Shown in pieces: positions 50,193 to 61,525 of a stretch of DNA of 64,000 nt (its first letter is position 1; every line of letters begins with the position of its first letter). Origin of the DNA: Parasponia andersonii (lineage: Eukaryota > Streptophyta > Magnoliopsida > Rosales > Cannabaceae); the NCBI GenBank assembly GCA_002914805.1, contig JXTB01000120.1, positions 559,738 through 623,737 on the forward strand, read 5' to 3'. The notes under the pieces are model-generated. The model was not told the origin of the DNA and made no database searches. It was given only the letters and a program-made list of their open reading frames with translations. The position numbers and the translations under genes are program-made.

Positions 50193-51026
50193 TGTGGGAC
50201 TCGTTCCCAAATTATACACTACGTGGACGATTAAGTGACAGAACAGGTCACGAACGGGACCCACCGTCCGACGAGTGTCGAGAATGATTAGTTAAAGGCC
50301 ACACGGGTCACACGCAATTTCGCAATCGACCGTTAGGCCGTCCGAGATTAGGGCCGAGCCCATCACAGACCCTGAACAGACTCGACCCAGTCAAACCCTT
50401 ACCTCGACAGCTAGGGGGTCGGAAGCCCCAAAGGTCTTCCACCAAAATACGATGGAAAGTAACTCACAACTCCAGACTTAGACAGAGCATTTAATACGAT
50501 CTTGGGTAGGTGTACGCAGGAGGTAAGCGGTCCTGACAGAACGACGATTTGACCAAATCTCACCCCTGACAGATTCAAGCTATAGGAGGCGGCGGAAACC
50601 AGGCTACAGCGATACAGAAGTGATCACGGTAATCTCAGCCCGTGAACTCCGGGAGACATTTTGAGGAAAAAGGTACTCAATCCTGAGATTGAGAACCGAA
50701 TGGTTCACAATCTCAGGACTACATATATATGAGACATGCGTTCCCGAGAGGGACATGTACGCTTACAAAAAAAAGAAGTATATGAAAAAAGCTTATGAGC
50801 AAGAAACAAATATATACTCATATAGAACTAATTCCTTGCTACCCTGAATCAAAGATAAGTCACTGACTTAAGTATCGGAGAGTCTTTGCAGGTGGCCACC
50901 CCCACCTCTCCGATCCACCCTGGAGTTCAGGGCACTTTTGGGATAGCGAGGATACGTGGACAGTTGGAGAGTACAACATCAGCAGTTCAAGGACACATGG
51001 ACGGCTGGTGAGAAACCGCTCTAACA
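50193..51026 (+). repeat. Element E 5' LTR
   Basis: Begins TGTGGGACTCGTTCCC and ends CGCTCTAACA. A TATA-like ACATATATATGAG at about 50722 probably marks the promoter, followed by the R/U5 region. It pairs with 61526-62361. Confidence 0.9.
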
Positions 51027-51029
51027 GTT

Positions 51030-51047
51030 TGGCGCTGTCTGTAGGAA
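51030..51047 (+). other. Primer binding site of element E
   Basis: TGGCGCTGTCTGTAGGAA, three bases after the LTR. Tat-type gypsy elements typically read TGGCGCCGTCTGTGGGAA here, so two bases have changed. Confidence 0.75.
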
Positions 51048-51049
51048 CA

Positions 51050-52570
51050 AATGGTTGAGCGTGAGGAAAAGAGTGAGAAACTCACGATCGCGCTCTCCAC
51101 GAAAAAAGGCCATGTAACATCGGATGGCACCCTCGAGGATGACAACCAGGAGCACACATCCCGATGCCGAAGGGAGCTCCCGAGAGGCATGACCAGACCT
51201 GGAGCAGAAGCTGGATCAAATGCTCACCGCCCTGACGGAAGCAAACCGGAAGGCAGAGATGGCCCACGAGGCCGTACTGAGTTTGAGGGACGAAGTCGCG
51301 GAGGTACGCAGAGATAACGCCCGCCTCGAAGGGCTACTGGCGAGTGAAGACAGAAGCCAGCAGAGAGAAGATTTTGATGAAAAAGTCCAACAAGAATTTG
51401 GAAGCCAATCGCGAGGAGAAGTTCCCCCCTCCCCCATCTGGATTGTGGATGGAAGGGGCGCGGCAAAGCCAGTCGAGACCCCTCCAGGCCTGGGGGGCGA
51501 TGGGCAGAAAACCCCATGGAAGCCCAGGAGGTACACCTCCTAACTGGAAGCAGGAGATGATGGTGGAGTTGGATAAGAGACTCAGGGCCCATTACAGTCA
51601 GACCCCCGACGATCTGGCAGAGCAAACGGTGCGAGGGATTAACCGGACGGTCTTCGCTGACTAGATCCAGATGGAGCCCAGGCCGAGGGACTTCACGACC
51701 CCGACCTTCAAGCCGTTCGAGGGGAAAACCGACCCCCTCGATCACATATACCACTTCCAGTAGAAGATGGCTTTGGAAACCAGGGACGAGGCCGTAACCT
51801 GTAAAGTCTTTTCTACGACTCTGGTGGGACCAACCCTGTTATGGTTTAGACAGTTCCCAGAAAAATCCATAAACGGGTTCGAAGATTTCTGCAAACTTTT
51901 CTAAAAGCAATACGCGGGTGTCCGGAGACAGCAAAAAACCATGCGAGACCACGACCGGTTGGAGCAGGCCGCGGATGAGTCCCCACGAGACTACCTGTCA
52001 CGTTTCCTCGAGGTAATATTCCTAGTCCATAACGCAGACTCGGTCCAAGATGCAGGATCGTTCATAAGGAGCCTATAGCCAGGGTCAATGCTATCGGACC
52101 ACCTCCTTTTGAATCTCCCGTACGATATGGTGGACGTCCAGGCGAAGTCAGAAGGGGTATTTAGGGTGCTGGAAAGCCACTAGAGGGTGCCCAAGACCTC
52201 CGCCACGATAACAACTACACCGGCATAACCCCCAGCCCCGCAAGGGGTAAAGAGACCCTCGCCAGACCAAGCTACGACTCTGAAATAGGAAGCCCCCATT
52301 CGAAGCAATCAGGAAGATGGCAAGAGGAGGAAGACGTCCCCGACTCTCTACCGAAGTATGAGCTCAACACGCCAATCGACGTGATCTACCTCCAAAGCAA
52401 GGATAAGGGCATTTTCAAAGACCCGCCCAAATCTTATATCCCTGAGCATATGAAGAACAGGAACAGGTATTGCCAATTTCACAAAGACTTCAGGCACGAT
52501 ACAGTCCACTGCCGCAACCTCTACGCACAGGTTATGATGGCGATCCACGCCGGCAGGTTGAAATAATATG
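51050..52570 (+). pseudogene. Element E gag, degenerate
   Basis: Starts near ATG 51051 (MVEREEKSEKL), then shifts frame. The stretch 51220-51360 encodes a coiled coil (MLTALTEANRKAEMAHEAVL...). The gag core is at about 51700-52200 (FKPFEGKTDPLDHIYHF, LLWFRQFPEKSINGFEDFC, ESPRDYLSRFLEV) and has TAG/TAA interruptions. A Tat-type zinc motif YCQFHKDFRHDTVHC sits at about 52471-52515, where a Gly before the second His is replaced by Arg. The gag would form the particle; this copy cannot be translated through. Confidence 0.8.
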
Positions 52571-53340
52571 TGAAAACCGGTGGAACCCATCTGCTGGAAG
52601 ACGTCACTAGGCCTGAAAAAGGGAAGCAGACCTAGGCCTCTGGGTCAAGAGAGTAGACCCTGAGGATAGTGTTGACTATCGTGGGCAGACCAGAACCGAC
52701 CCAGGAGTAGGAGGAGAAGGAGAAAAGCCTCAAAAGAGCTAAAAGAGGAGTGAAGCACCTAAGGGGGATGGGTCATTCCGTCTACCGTTTGATGTCGGGA
52801 GAGAGTCGCACCTCTGCAGCCCCCATCATTTTTACTCAGCAAGATTTTAACTACGGTGCGCCTGCCTCACAACGACCCCTTAGTGATTAAACTGTAGATC
52901 GGCTAAGCATTGGTCGGAAGGGTCCTGGTCGACGGTGGAAGCAGCGTCGATATCTTGTTCCTTAGCACATTTGAAAATATAAGCTTGGATCGGAGCGCAC
53001 TCAGGCCAACCTATCAACTGCTATTCGTTTTCGACAGCACTAAGGTCTGCCCCTTGGGCATCGTGACCCTGAATATTTGTGCTGCTGAGAGATGCTTGGA
53101 CGTGGACTTCGTCATCATTGACAGCCAATCCTCCTTCAACGTCATCATGAGAAGGGGATGGATCCACGCCATGCATGGGGTCGCTTCCACCCTCCACCAG
53201 GTCTTAAGATGTCTATCAAAGGACGGTACCTATACGATAGACATCAAAGGAGACCATGCCTCTGCAAGGAAGTGCTTTTCAACCGCCCTGAGGGGAGCCG
53301 ACGCGAATGCAAGCACTGCGACCGGGGACGAATAGCAATT
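52570..53340 (+). pseudogene. Element E aspartic protease
   Basis: The open frame 52910-53335 contains VLVDGGSSVDILF, the Tat-type protease active site (Asp-Gly-Gly-Ser-Ser), followed by a second conserved half ending near FVIIDSQSSFNVIMRRGWI. The stop at 53333-53335 separates it from RT. The lead-in from gag is interrupted. Confidence 0.8.
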
Positions 53341-53362
53341 AAAGGACCGCCTGCCAGCGTAC

Positions 53363-54590
53363 ATGAGGCGAATCGAAGAGGAGTTTGACGGCCCGGAATC
53401 CACGATCGAGGAGCTGATAGTGGTCACTTTGAAAGAGGCAGAGCCGGCAAGGTTGGTTCTAATCGGGGCCTTATTTCCCGAGAAGCAAAGGAACGAAATG
53501 TTGGGATTCCTAAAGTGGAACGAGGACGTCTTTGCGTGGTCCCACGATGACATGCCCGGGATAGACCACGCACACACCTGCCACGTGCTGAACATAGATC
53601 CCAATTTCCCTTCAGTTAGGCAGAAACCCCGAAGGTTCGTACCAGAGAAAAACAGAGCGATCAACAAGGAGGTAGAGAAGCTGCTGGAGAGCGGTCTGAT
53701 CAGGGAATGCGTGTACCCGCATTGGGTCTCCAACCCGGTAGTGGTAAAAAAGAAAACCGGCAATGACTATATTTGCATAGACTTCACTAACCTAAACAAG
53801 GCCTGCCCGAAGGATAGCTTTCCCTTGCCAAGAATCGACCAAATGGTAGATGCGACGGCGGGATTCAACAGAATAAGCTTTTTGGATGCCTACTCTGGAT
53901 ACAACCAGATTCCCATGTACGCGGAAGACCAAGTCCACACAGCTTTTATCACGGAGCGTGGTCTTAACTGCTACAGGCGTATGCCATTTGGCTTGAAGAA
54001 CGTAGGGGCAACCTACCAAAGGTTCATGAATAAAATGTTCGATAGGCTACTAGGGAAGACTATAGAGGTCTATATAGACGACATAGTCGTGAAGAAAAGA
54101 GAAGATTTAGACCATCTGGGACACTTAGACGAATGCTTTCAGATTCTGAGGTAATATTGGATGCGTCTGAATCCCATGAAATATGCGTTTGGGGTGTCCT
54201 CTGGTCAATTCCTAGGGCATATCGTGAGCAGGAGGGGTATTGAGGCAAATCCGACCCAGCTGACCTCGATCGCAAATATGTAGAGACCCTCAACCATTCG
54301 GGAGGTTCAACGCCTGGCTGGAAAGATAGTCGCTCTCAGCCGATTCGTTTCCAAGATGTCCGACCGATGCAAACCTTTCTTCCAATGCTTGAAGAAAAGC
54401 TCTACTGTCATCTGAGGGGAGGAACAGGATAAGGCACTGACAGATCTCAAGCTGTATTTGAGTCACCCTCTATCTTGGCTTCCCCAGTAGAGGGGGAGCA
54501 CCTGTATGCCTATTTAGCAGTGTCCGAAGTGGCGGTCAGTGCCGTACTGTTCATCGAGGAAGACGGCAAACAGAAATCGGTGTTTATATA
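53363..54590 (+). pseudogene. Element E reverse transcriptase and RNase H
   Basis: The open frame 53363-54154 covers most of RT: VSNPVVVKKKTG, CIDFTNLNKACPKDSFPLP, FLDAYSGYNQI, RMPFGLKN and the catalytic VYIDDIVVK (about 54067-54095). An in-frame TAA at 54152 cuts it. Reading continues in the same frame through FGVSSGQFLGHIVSRRGIE and AGKIVALSRFVSKMSD, with further stops. RNase H of the usual type follows, with LYAYLAVSEVAVSAVLF at about 54503-54550. The catalytic Asp pair is intact. Confidence 0.85.
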
Positions 54591-54596
54591 AGCCGC

Positions 54597-55679
54597 ATGC
54601 TCCTAGATGCTGAGACGCGGTATAGTGTGGCAGAAAAGCTCGTCCTCATTCTGGTCAACACTAAAAAGAAACTCTGGCAGTACTTTGAGGCACATTCGGT
54701 CACCGTACATACGGATTTCTCCATCCGCCAAATTTTGGCCAAACCAGACCTGTCGAGACGACTGACCAAGTGGGCCATCGAGCTGAGAATATACGATATC
54801 GAGTATCGGTCTAGAGCGGCGAAGAAAGGGCAGGTCATGGCGGATTTTCTGGTAGAAATCGAATCCTTCGGCGAGCAGCATGACCCGTCTCAGGTGTCTC
54901 GACTTCGCCCCCTTTCAGCCTGGATGCTCTATACTGACGAATCTACGAATGCCTCAGGATCAGGTATCGGGATAGTCCTACAGACCCCAACGGGTCTCAG
55001 AGTTGAGAAGGCACTGAGGCTCGGCATCCAGGTGACTAATAATAAGGCAGAGTACGAGGCACTGCTACAAGGCCTTGAGCTGGCGCTGCATTTCGGAGTG
55101 GAGAATATCGTAGTAAAGACCGACTCACAGTTGATCGCGGGTCAGGTCAGGGGAAACTTCGAAGTAAAAGAGCCAAGGCTGCATAGGTACTTCTCTAATG
55201 TAATGAGGGCAAAAGCTCGCTTTGACAATTTCAATATCGAACCGATCCCCAGGGAGACGAACCAGAGGGCTGAAGAGCTAGCCAAGAGTGCTTCAACTGG
55301 GGGTACGGCTGAAAGCATAGAAATTCTCCTAGAAGACAGAAGCATGGAGGACCCCTCGCAGACCCCTACGCACCATGTGTTCGCGACCGGAACTGCTGAT
55401 GAAGGGTGGATGAAACCCATCACCCAGTATTTGACGTTGGCGAACCTACCCACGGACCCCCGAGAAGCAAGGTCGGTTAGGTTGAAGGCTGCTAGGTACT
55501 CGATGGTAGGGAAACGACTATATAGGAGATCGATAATGGGCTCGATGCTGCGGTGCATAGGTCCTGTCGAAGCGCAAAAGCTAATGGAGGAAATCCACGA
55601 GAGAGTATGCGGCAACCACTCCAGCGGACACAGCCTCGCCCATAAAGCTCTAACGCTGGATACTTCTGGTCATACATGA
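54597..55679 (+). pseudogene. Element E RNase H end, archaeal-type second RNase H (aRNH) and integrase start
   Basis: A 360-codon open frame. Its first part finishes the gypsy RNase H (LLDAETRYSVAEKL, VHTDFSIRQIL, KWAIELRIYDIEY). From about 54900 it carries a second RNase H fold: MLYTDESTNASGSGIGIVL, NNKAEYEALLQGLELAL with the catalytic Glu, and VVKTDSQLIAGQVRG with Asp. This extra domain is a known mark of Tat elements. It then leads into the integrase N-terminus and ends at 55679, where a frameshift separates it from the zinc-binding Cys pair (CDKCQRF) in the next frame. Confidence 0.85.
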
Positions 55680-56632
55680 TGATAGAGGCAGCCCGATTTG
55701 TCAAAAAATGTGATAAGTGCCAGAGATTTGCCCCAATAAAATGCCAACTCGCGGAGGTACTTCATTCGATCATAACTCCCTGGCCGTTTGCCAAATGGGG
55801 TCTGGACATCGTCGGAGAGCTCCCCAGAAGTCCAGGGGGAAGGAGGTACGTCCTGTTAGCCACGGATTACTTCACCAAATGGGTAGAAGCTGAAGCCTTC
55901 GTGACCGTTAGCAAGACAGCCACGATTAACTTTATCTGGAAGAATATAATCTATCAGTTTGGGATTCCAAAAGAGATACATACCGATCATGGCACACAGT
56001 TCCAAAATGCTAAGGTCAAGGAGCTATGCGAGCTGTATGATATAAGGCTCAGTTTCTCTTCCGTGAACTACCCTCAGGGGAACGGTCAAGCGGAGGCAAC
56101 GAACAAAGCCATATTCAACAACATCAAAAAGAACTTGCAGGAGAACAAAGGCAAGTGGTTAGAAGAGCTACCGGCCATTGTATGGGCCCACTGAACCACG
56201 GAGCAAGGTCGACTAGAAGAACGCCATTCACCATGGTCTACGGCTCAGAGGCTGTGATCCTGACCGAAGTTGGCCTTCCGACCCTCCGTTCTGAAGTAGT
56301 GAGAGATCCCCTCCTTAAACAAAGGCCAGCTAAGCTGCAACACAGACCTCCTGGAGGAAACAAAAGACATGGCTCTAGTCCACTTGGCTTTATACCACCA
56401 GCAGGCTAGATCCTACTACGCAAAAAAGGTTAGTGCTCGACAATTTAACACCGGGGATTGGGTCCTAAAAGTTAGAACAGGGAATTCCTCGAAACTAGAC
56501 TCCAATTAGATCGGACCCTATGAGGTGATCAAGGCACTCGACAATGGTGCGTATGTCCTGAAAGAGCTCAAGACTAGGAAAAACTTGCCGAACACGTGGA
56601 ACGCTCAGCACTTGAAAAAGTATCACGTGTAG
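55676..56632 (+). pseudogene. Element E integrase
   Basis: The open frame 55676-56194 reads CDKCQRFAP (zinc Cys pair), KWGLDIVGELP with the first catalytic Asp, TDYFTKWVEAEA, HTDHGTQFQN with the second Asp, and GNGQAEATNKAI with the Glu, so the full DDE triad is kept. After a stop at 56192 and frame changes, the C-terminal module reads FNTGDWVLKV, IGPYEVIKALDNGAYVL and NAQHLKKYHV, ending at TAG 56630-56632. No chromodomain, as expected for Tat. Confidence 0.85.
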
Positions 56633-56639
56633 GACACAT

Positions 56640-57056
56640 GCATATGATGTAAGACCATGTTGATACTTGTATTATTGAAAGGCTTAAATCCAAAACAGGT
56701 CAAATCCCCTTTTTTTTGCCACACGGATTCATCTTTTGGATTGATATGGAAAAGGAGTCTGCCCACAGCAGCAGACCCCACACACTATTCACGCGTGAGA
56801 CACATATGAACGCTCATATTATTAAAAAGCTTAATTCTGAAACAGGTCAGTCTTTTGCCACACAGAAAAGGGTCTACCCATAGTGGCAGACCCAACGTTT
56901 AATTTACATAGGTAAAAGATCATGTCAGGCTGCTACGGAAAAGGGTCCGCCCACGGTGGCAGACCCCACGCCTCAGTTGCACAGGCAAAAAATCATACCA
57001 GGTTGCCACGAAAAAGGGTCTTCCACAGTTGCAGACCATACACACTACTCACGCAA
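56640..57056 (+). repeat. Degenerate repeats downstream of element E pol
   Basis: A unit with AAAAGGGTCTGCCCACAG, then GGCAGACCC and CACAGG recurs about four times (near 56750, 56870, 56940, 57010) with variable spacing. It runs straight into the more regular 99-bp array. No coding frame. Confidence 0.6.
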
Positions 57057-57057
57057 T

Positions 57058-57760
57058 TAAGAACGCTCGTACTATGGGAGTCACGTCGCTTGTCGACGAT
57101 CCGAGAAAACGTACGAAGAGGAAATAGCTATGTAACAAAATCTTGCCAGCAAGCCTCAAAAACGCTCGTACTATAGGAGTCACGTCGCTCGCCGATGACT
57201 CGAGAAAACATACGAAGAGAAAATAGTTGTGCAACAAAATCTTTCCAGCAAGCCTCAAGAACGCTCGTACTATGGGAGTCACGTCGCTCGCCGACGATCC
57301 GAGAAAACGTACGAAGAGGAAATAGTTATGCAACAAAATCTTGCCAACATGCCTCAAAAAGCTCGTACTATGGGAGTCACGTCGCTCGTCGACGACCCGA
57401 AAAAACATACGAAGAGGAATAGCTATGCAACAAAATCTTTCCAGCAGGTCTCAAAAACGCTCGTACTATGAGAGTCACGTTGCTCGTCGACGACCTGAGA
57501 AAACGTACAAAGAGTAAATAGCTGTGCAACAAAATCTTGCCAGCAGATCTCAAAAACGCTCGTACTATGGGAGTCACATCCCTCGTCGACAACCCGAGAA
57601 AATGTACGAAGAGGAAATAGCTGTGCAACAAAATCTTGCCAGCAAACCTTAAAAATGATTGCACTATGGGAATCACATCGTGCAATAAAATGCTTGTCGA
57701 TGACCCGGGAAAATGTACGAGGAAGAAAGGGGTGTGCATCCCAAAAGCTTGCCAGCAGAC
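57058..57760 (+). repeat. 99-bp tandem repeat array of element E (about seven units)
   Basis: The phrase CGCTCGTACTATGGGAGTCA recurs at 57064, 57163 and 57262, then near 57360, 57458, 57557 and 57656, at spacings of 98-99 bases. Because 99 is divisible by three, frames stay open across units on both strands (for example minus 57049-57408 with a 33-residue repeat). I do not take these as genes. Tandem repeats after pol are known in Tat elements. Confidence 0.85.
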
Positions 57761-57776
57761 CCCCTAAGGAACATTT

Positions 57777-60755
57777 TTAGCTACACGAAGAGCTAAAGGA
57801 AAGCAGGGTCGGGATCCACCCGTTGGAAGTGGACCCCTCACTGGTTGAGACCCCGAGACTAGGCTGAGTGCCAGGGGCTTCCGAAGTTCGATCTGGCAGA
57901 TCGAAAACAGGGATAAGCTCTATGGCACCAGAAGCAGATGTAGAGGGCCCGTCCTTTTCTGCGGCAAGCATCTTCAGCATGTCAGCCGGATACGTGATAC
58001 TGATCTCATCCATGAGCTACTGTATATAGTGCTTGACGGAGTAGTGGTCCCTCTCGACGCCATTCTGATCATCAAATTGGTCTGGCGTTACCACCTTAGC
58101 GTAGCCTTCGAACTCTCTATTCTCCCAGCCAGACCTGTAACTTTCTGCAGAAAGGACGTCCACCTGCCTCTGGTACCACGTTTTTAATTTCTCCGCGTCC
58201 GCCAGCCTATCCTTCAGTGCCGCCAACTTGAGCTCCACTTGCTGCTGTGATAAGTCGACCAAAAAATTGTTAATGCCGGCAAGATCCTCACCGTGTTTGC
58301 GAGACATCTCCACATGAGCACCCATCAGATTTTTGTGATCCAGGAAGAGATATCGATTTACCTCATTAGACCGGTCAAGCCTATGTTGCAGAGAATGGGC
58401 CTCTAACTTGGCTTTCATCTCGGCTTTCCTCACTTATTTGGCGTCGTCAACAGCCTATCACGAGCGACGAAAGCTAGCCCCATCTTTGCCCCAGCGCTCT
58501 GCAATTCTTGCTTCTTGACCTTTAGCTCGTTCTGAGCCAGTCTGGCGGCCTCGGACTGGGCAAGTTTGTTAGCCTCCGCCTCAGCCAGTCTCGCAGCCAG
58601 CTCCTCGCGTCTGGTCCTCTCGATGCTCAGAGCGTGAGCCACCGTGCTGCTGACCCTCGCCTCCTCGAGGCTCTGATATAAGTCAAAGTTAGACCTCAAT
58701 TCAGCAAGGGCGGCCTCGCTGCGCTCGGCCAGTGCAGAGCGGGAACTCAGCTCCTCGGTCAAATCCCTGACGCGAAAGGAGTAGAAAGACTGGATGGCGG
58801 TCAGCTGCAAGTTAAATAAAAAAAGGGGGTCAGTATCTAGCAAGGATGCTGAAAAATATAGAAGCAATCGAATGGATCAAACCTGCACGAAGGTACGCTT
58901 GGTGACCAGCTCGACGTTCTCCAAAGAGAGTGCCTCTAGCTCCGGCTCAGTGGCTGGACCCTCTCTTTAGGCGTCGCTCGTGCTAGGGGAACATGGTCCC
59001 GCCCGGCTAGCCGTAAAGGCACCTTCTCTGCCAGCCGAGCATGCCTCTAAGGCAATGGCAGCAGGGACGGAAGGAAGCCCGGCACCAACAAAAGCGCCAT
59101 CGGCCACGGAGAGAGGTGGTGCATCTCCTCTGGGTAGGCCACTGCGCACTGACCTTTTTCTCCTTAGAAAGGTCAGCGTGGCCCCGTCGTCGTCACTGTC
59201 AGATGAGAAGGCAACCCTGCCCCTCTTCTCCGCCCGTCCCTCCTCTTCGTTAGACGAGCCAACCTCGTGCCACCGCTTTATGGGGACTGGGGGAGGGGAG
59301 GATAGTCTAGACTTCAATCTCAGAGCCCCCTTACTAAGCTCGTCGATCTCCCCGCCGAGGCTAATAGTGCTCGATTTCGAACCGAAGTCAGGGGTGGACG
59401 AGATTGCTGCAGTAAACCCCCCAGCCAGACTCAGCAGCGTCTCTTCCCCATGCACGGTCCGTGTGGCAGACAGTCCCCCAGATGGAGTTCCGCCTGCGTC
59501 AGAGTGGGGGACTGCAGGCACTTCATCTCCTGAGAGTACCACGAGGTGCCGGCCAGCGGGTACCTTGATGCGAGCCTTATGTGTTGCGGCTCCCCCTTTG
59601 ACGGGTGAGGGGTCAGCCGATGGGCTTGTCTCAGAACCTGCAAAGAACAAGTAACATGTTTTAGATCACGGCCACAATCCGACCTGCGAAGCTCAAGGAT
59701 GTGAAAACGAACTCACCCCTAGCCCTCTTGGGGGCGGTGGCTTCCTCCCTGCAGAGTCTGACACACTCCTAGGCCACAAGCCTCATGGCCTCCTCGAGCT
59801 CGTGGCTAGATGGCGCCACCAGGTCCTTGGTGCCTGCCAGTTGGCTTGAAGCCATAACCTGACGACCCACCATGGCGATCCGATCATGTTCTTCCCGACG
59901 GAATCGGTTCAGAGCAGAGGCGTCAAGTCGACTCCGCATGTACTTTGTGATGACCCAGGTATCTAGAAGGAATGGAAGGTACGAAACCATCCTGGGCATC
60001 ATGTTCATCGTCAGGGGGTTGAGGATGGCCTGGATGTGCCTACAGTCCCTGGGAGATCCGAAGATGATGATCCCCTCCATGCCTTTAAGCCGCCCCACCG
60101 ACAAATGTGGCTCGAACCTGTTCTCTTCTGCCGAGGTTGCACAAGACAAAATAACATGAACAATAACCTACGGGGAAGGTACAGACCCAAAAATCACGAC
60201 ATAGCACTTACTCTGCAGGAAAGCTGAGGGAACTGGGAAGTGCTCTCCATTCACCCAAGGAGAGCACCACGCCCCTTCAACGGTGTATAGCTTGGCATGA
60301 GAGTCCCATTGTTTATCTGACCTCGGCAGGCCCCAGAAGATATGACGTTCCGGCAGTGATTGGACGTAAAAGGTAGGATAGGAACTCTTCTTGGGGATGA
60401 GGGTGAGCTTGTAAGCATAAAAGACCACCTCCAGGTCAATATGCAAATTATAGAGTACTGACAGGGCGGAAAGCCCCATCAGAATCATGATCCCATTTGT
60501 GTTCAATTGCATCGGGTGGATCCCCGTCAAAGAGAAAAATTAATGGACCAGAGGAGGAAGGGGGAATCGCAGCCAGTCCAGATATTTTCTGCCCAAGATG
60601 ATAGAGCCCTCAGGATCACAATGATGAAGATACCAATCCACAGGGCCCTCGACCCTTTGCAGCGTCACTCCACCAGGGAGGCAGAGTTGTCTCCTTAGTG
60701 AATCTAGCTCTGAATCCACGACAGGGCACAATTCCTGGTTTTGACTTGAAGCCAT
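57777..60755 (-). pseudogene. Antisense spliced gene of element E, PF04195-like with coiled coil
   Basis: Runs against pol on the minus strand. Four exons fit by phase: 60212-60755 (donor AGA|GTAAGT), 59717-60127 (acceptor CGGCAG, donor GTGAGT), 58883-59637 (TTTGCAG, CAG|GTTTGA), and 58804 to about 57777 (TTGCAG). Together they encode about 900 residues. Exon 1 (from ATG 60753-60755, MASSQNQEL) has LDWLRFPLPPLVH and IFWGLPRSDKQW, like the 'putative gypsy type transposon' family PF04195. Exon 3 is Ser/Pro-rich and acidic with basic patches (RRKRSVR). Exon 4 is a long coiled coil. Each exon holds one in-frame stop (60540, 59769, 58967, 58017), and exon 4 also has a shift near 58435. The function is unknown. 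Antisense frames are reported for some Tat elements. Confidence 0.75.
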
Positions 60756-61252
60756 TGTTCTGAATACGAGTGAAAGAGTAAAAGTCTCTAGAAGGGAGGA
60801 AATCGGAAACCCTAGGATTTTATNGATGAGGGTGAGCTTGTAAGCATAAAAGACCACCTCCAGGTCAATATGCAAATTATAGAGTACTGACAGGGCGGAA
60901 AGCCCCATCAGAATCATGATCCCATTTGTGTTCAATTGCATCGGGTGGATCCCCGTCAAAGAGAAAAATTAATGGACCAGAGGAGGAAGGGGGAATCGCA
61001 GCCAGTCCAGATATTTTCTGCCCAAGATGATAGAGCCCTCAGGATCACAATGATGAAGATACCAATCCACAGGGCCCTCGACCCTTTGCAGCGTCACTCC
61101 ACCAGGGAGGCAGAGTTGTCTCCTTAGTGAATCTAGCTCTGAATCCACGACAGGGCACAATTCCTGGTTTTGACTTGAAGCCATTGTTCTGAATACGAGT
61201 GAAAGAGTAAAAGTCTCTAGAAGGGAGGAAATCGGAAACCCTAGGATTTTAT
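60396..61252. repeat. Exact 428-bp duplication across a single N: likely assembly artefact
   Basis: Bases 60396-60823 recur as 60825-61252 at an offset of 429, with a lone N at 60824. I saw no difference by eye. An exact duplication ending at an N is what two overlapping contigs placed end to end would give. It duplicates the start of the antisense gene (second copy 60969-61184). Confidence 0.85.
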
Positions 61253-61509
61253 GAGGCTAGAATGATTGAAGATTTTAGTAAAATGGCAAATAAACGTAAT
61301 TGCAGCTTTTATAGAGGGTTAGCCGAAGAGTTTTTCTGGAAAAAGAGAGAGCAAAGGAGACCGAACAGTCAGAACTTCAAAATTCAAACAGATTTCGTGA
61401 CATGGGATGGCATGCCTCCACGTCAGCAGGGAGGGAGCCACGTGCACCCCCCAGATTGGAGGAACGGATAAACGATTTCCCCACTTGACAAATGTGAATC
61501 CATTAAGTA

Positions 61510-61525
61510 GGGAAATGGGGGCAGA
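61510..61525 (+). other. Polypurine tract of element E
   Basis: GGGAAATGGGGGCAGA directly precedes the 3' LTR start TGTGGGATCC. Strand and position agree with plus-strand priming. Confidence 0.8.

Noticed and set aside
51082-51754. Minus-strand frames of up to 176 codons in the gag region of element E
   Set aside because: Shadows of the GC-rich gag sequence; the plus strand has recognised gag motifs there.
57049-57739. Minus-strand frames with a 33-residue repeat
   Set aside because: A consequence of the 99-bp period of the tandem array; hydrophobic repeat without a known domain. Noted as an array instead.
57058-57760. Array considered as a CRISPR-like repeat
   Set aside because: Units are contiguous near-identical 99-bp repeats without unique spacers, inside a plant retrotransposon.
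58980-59654. 224-codon plus-strand frame
   Set aside because: Complement of exon 3 of the antisense gene. The minus strand is preferred because splice sites and phase link it to its neighbours.
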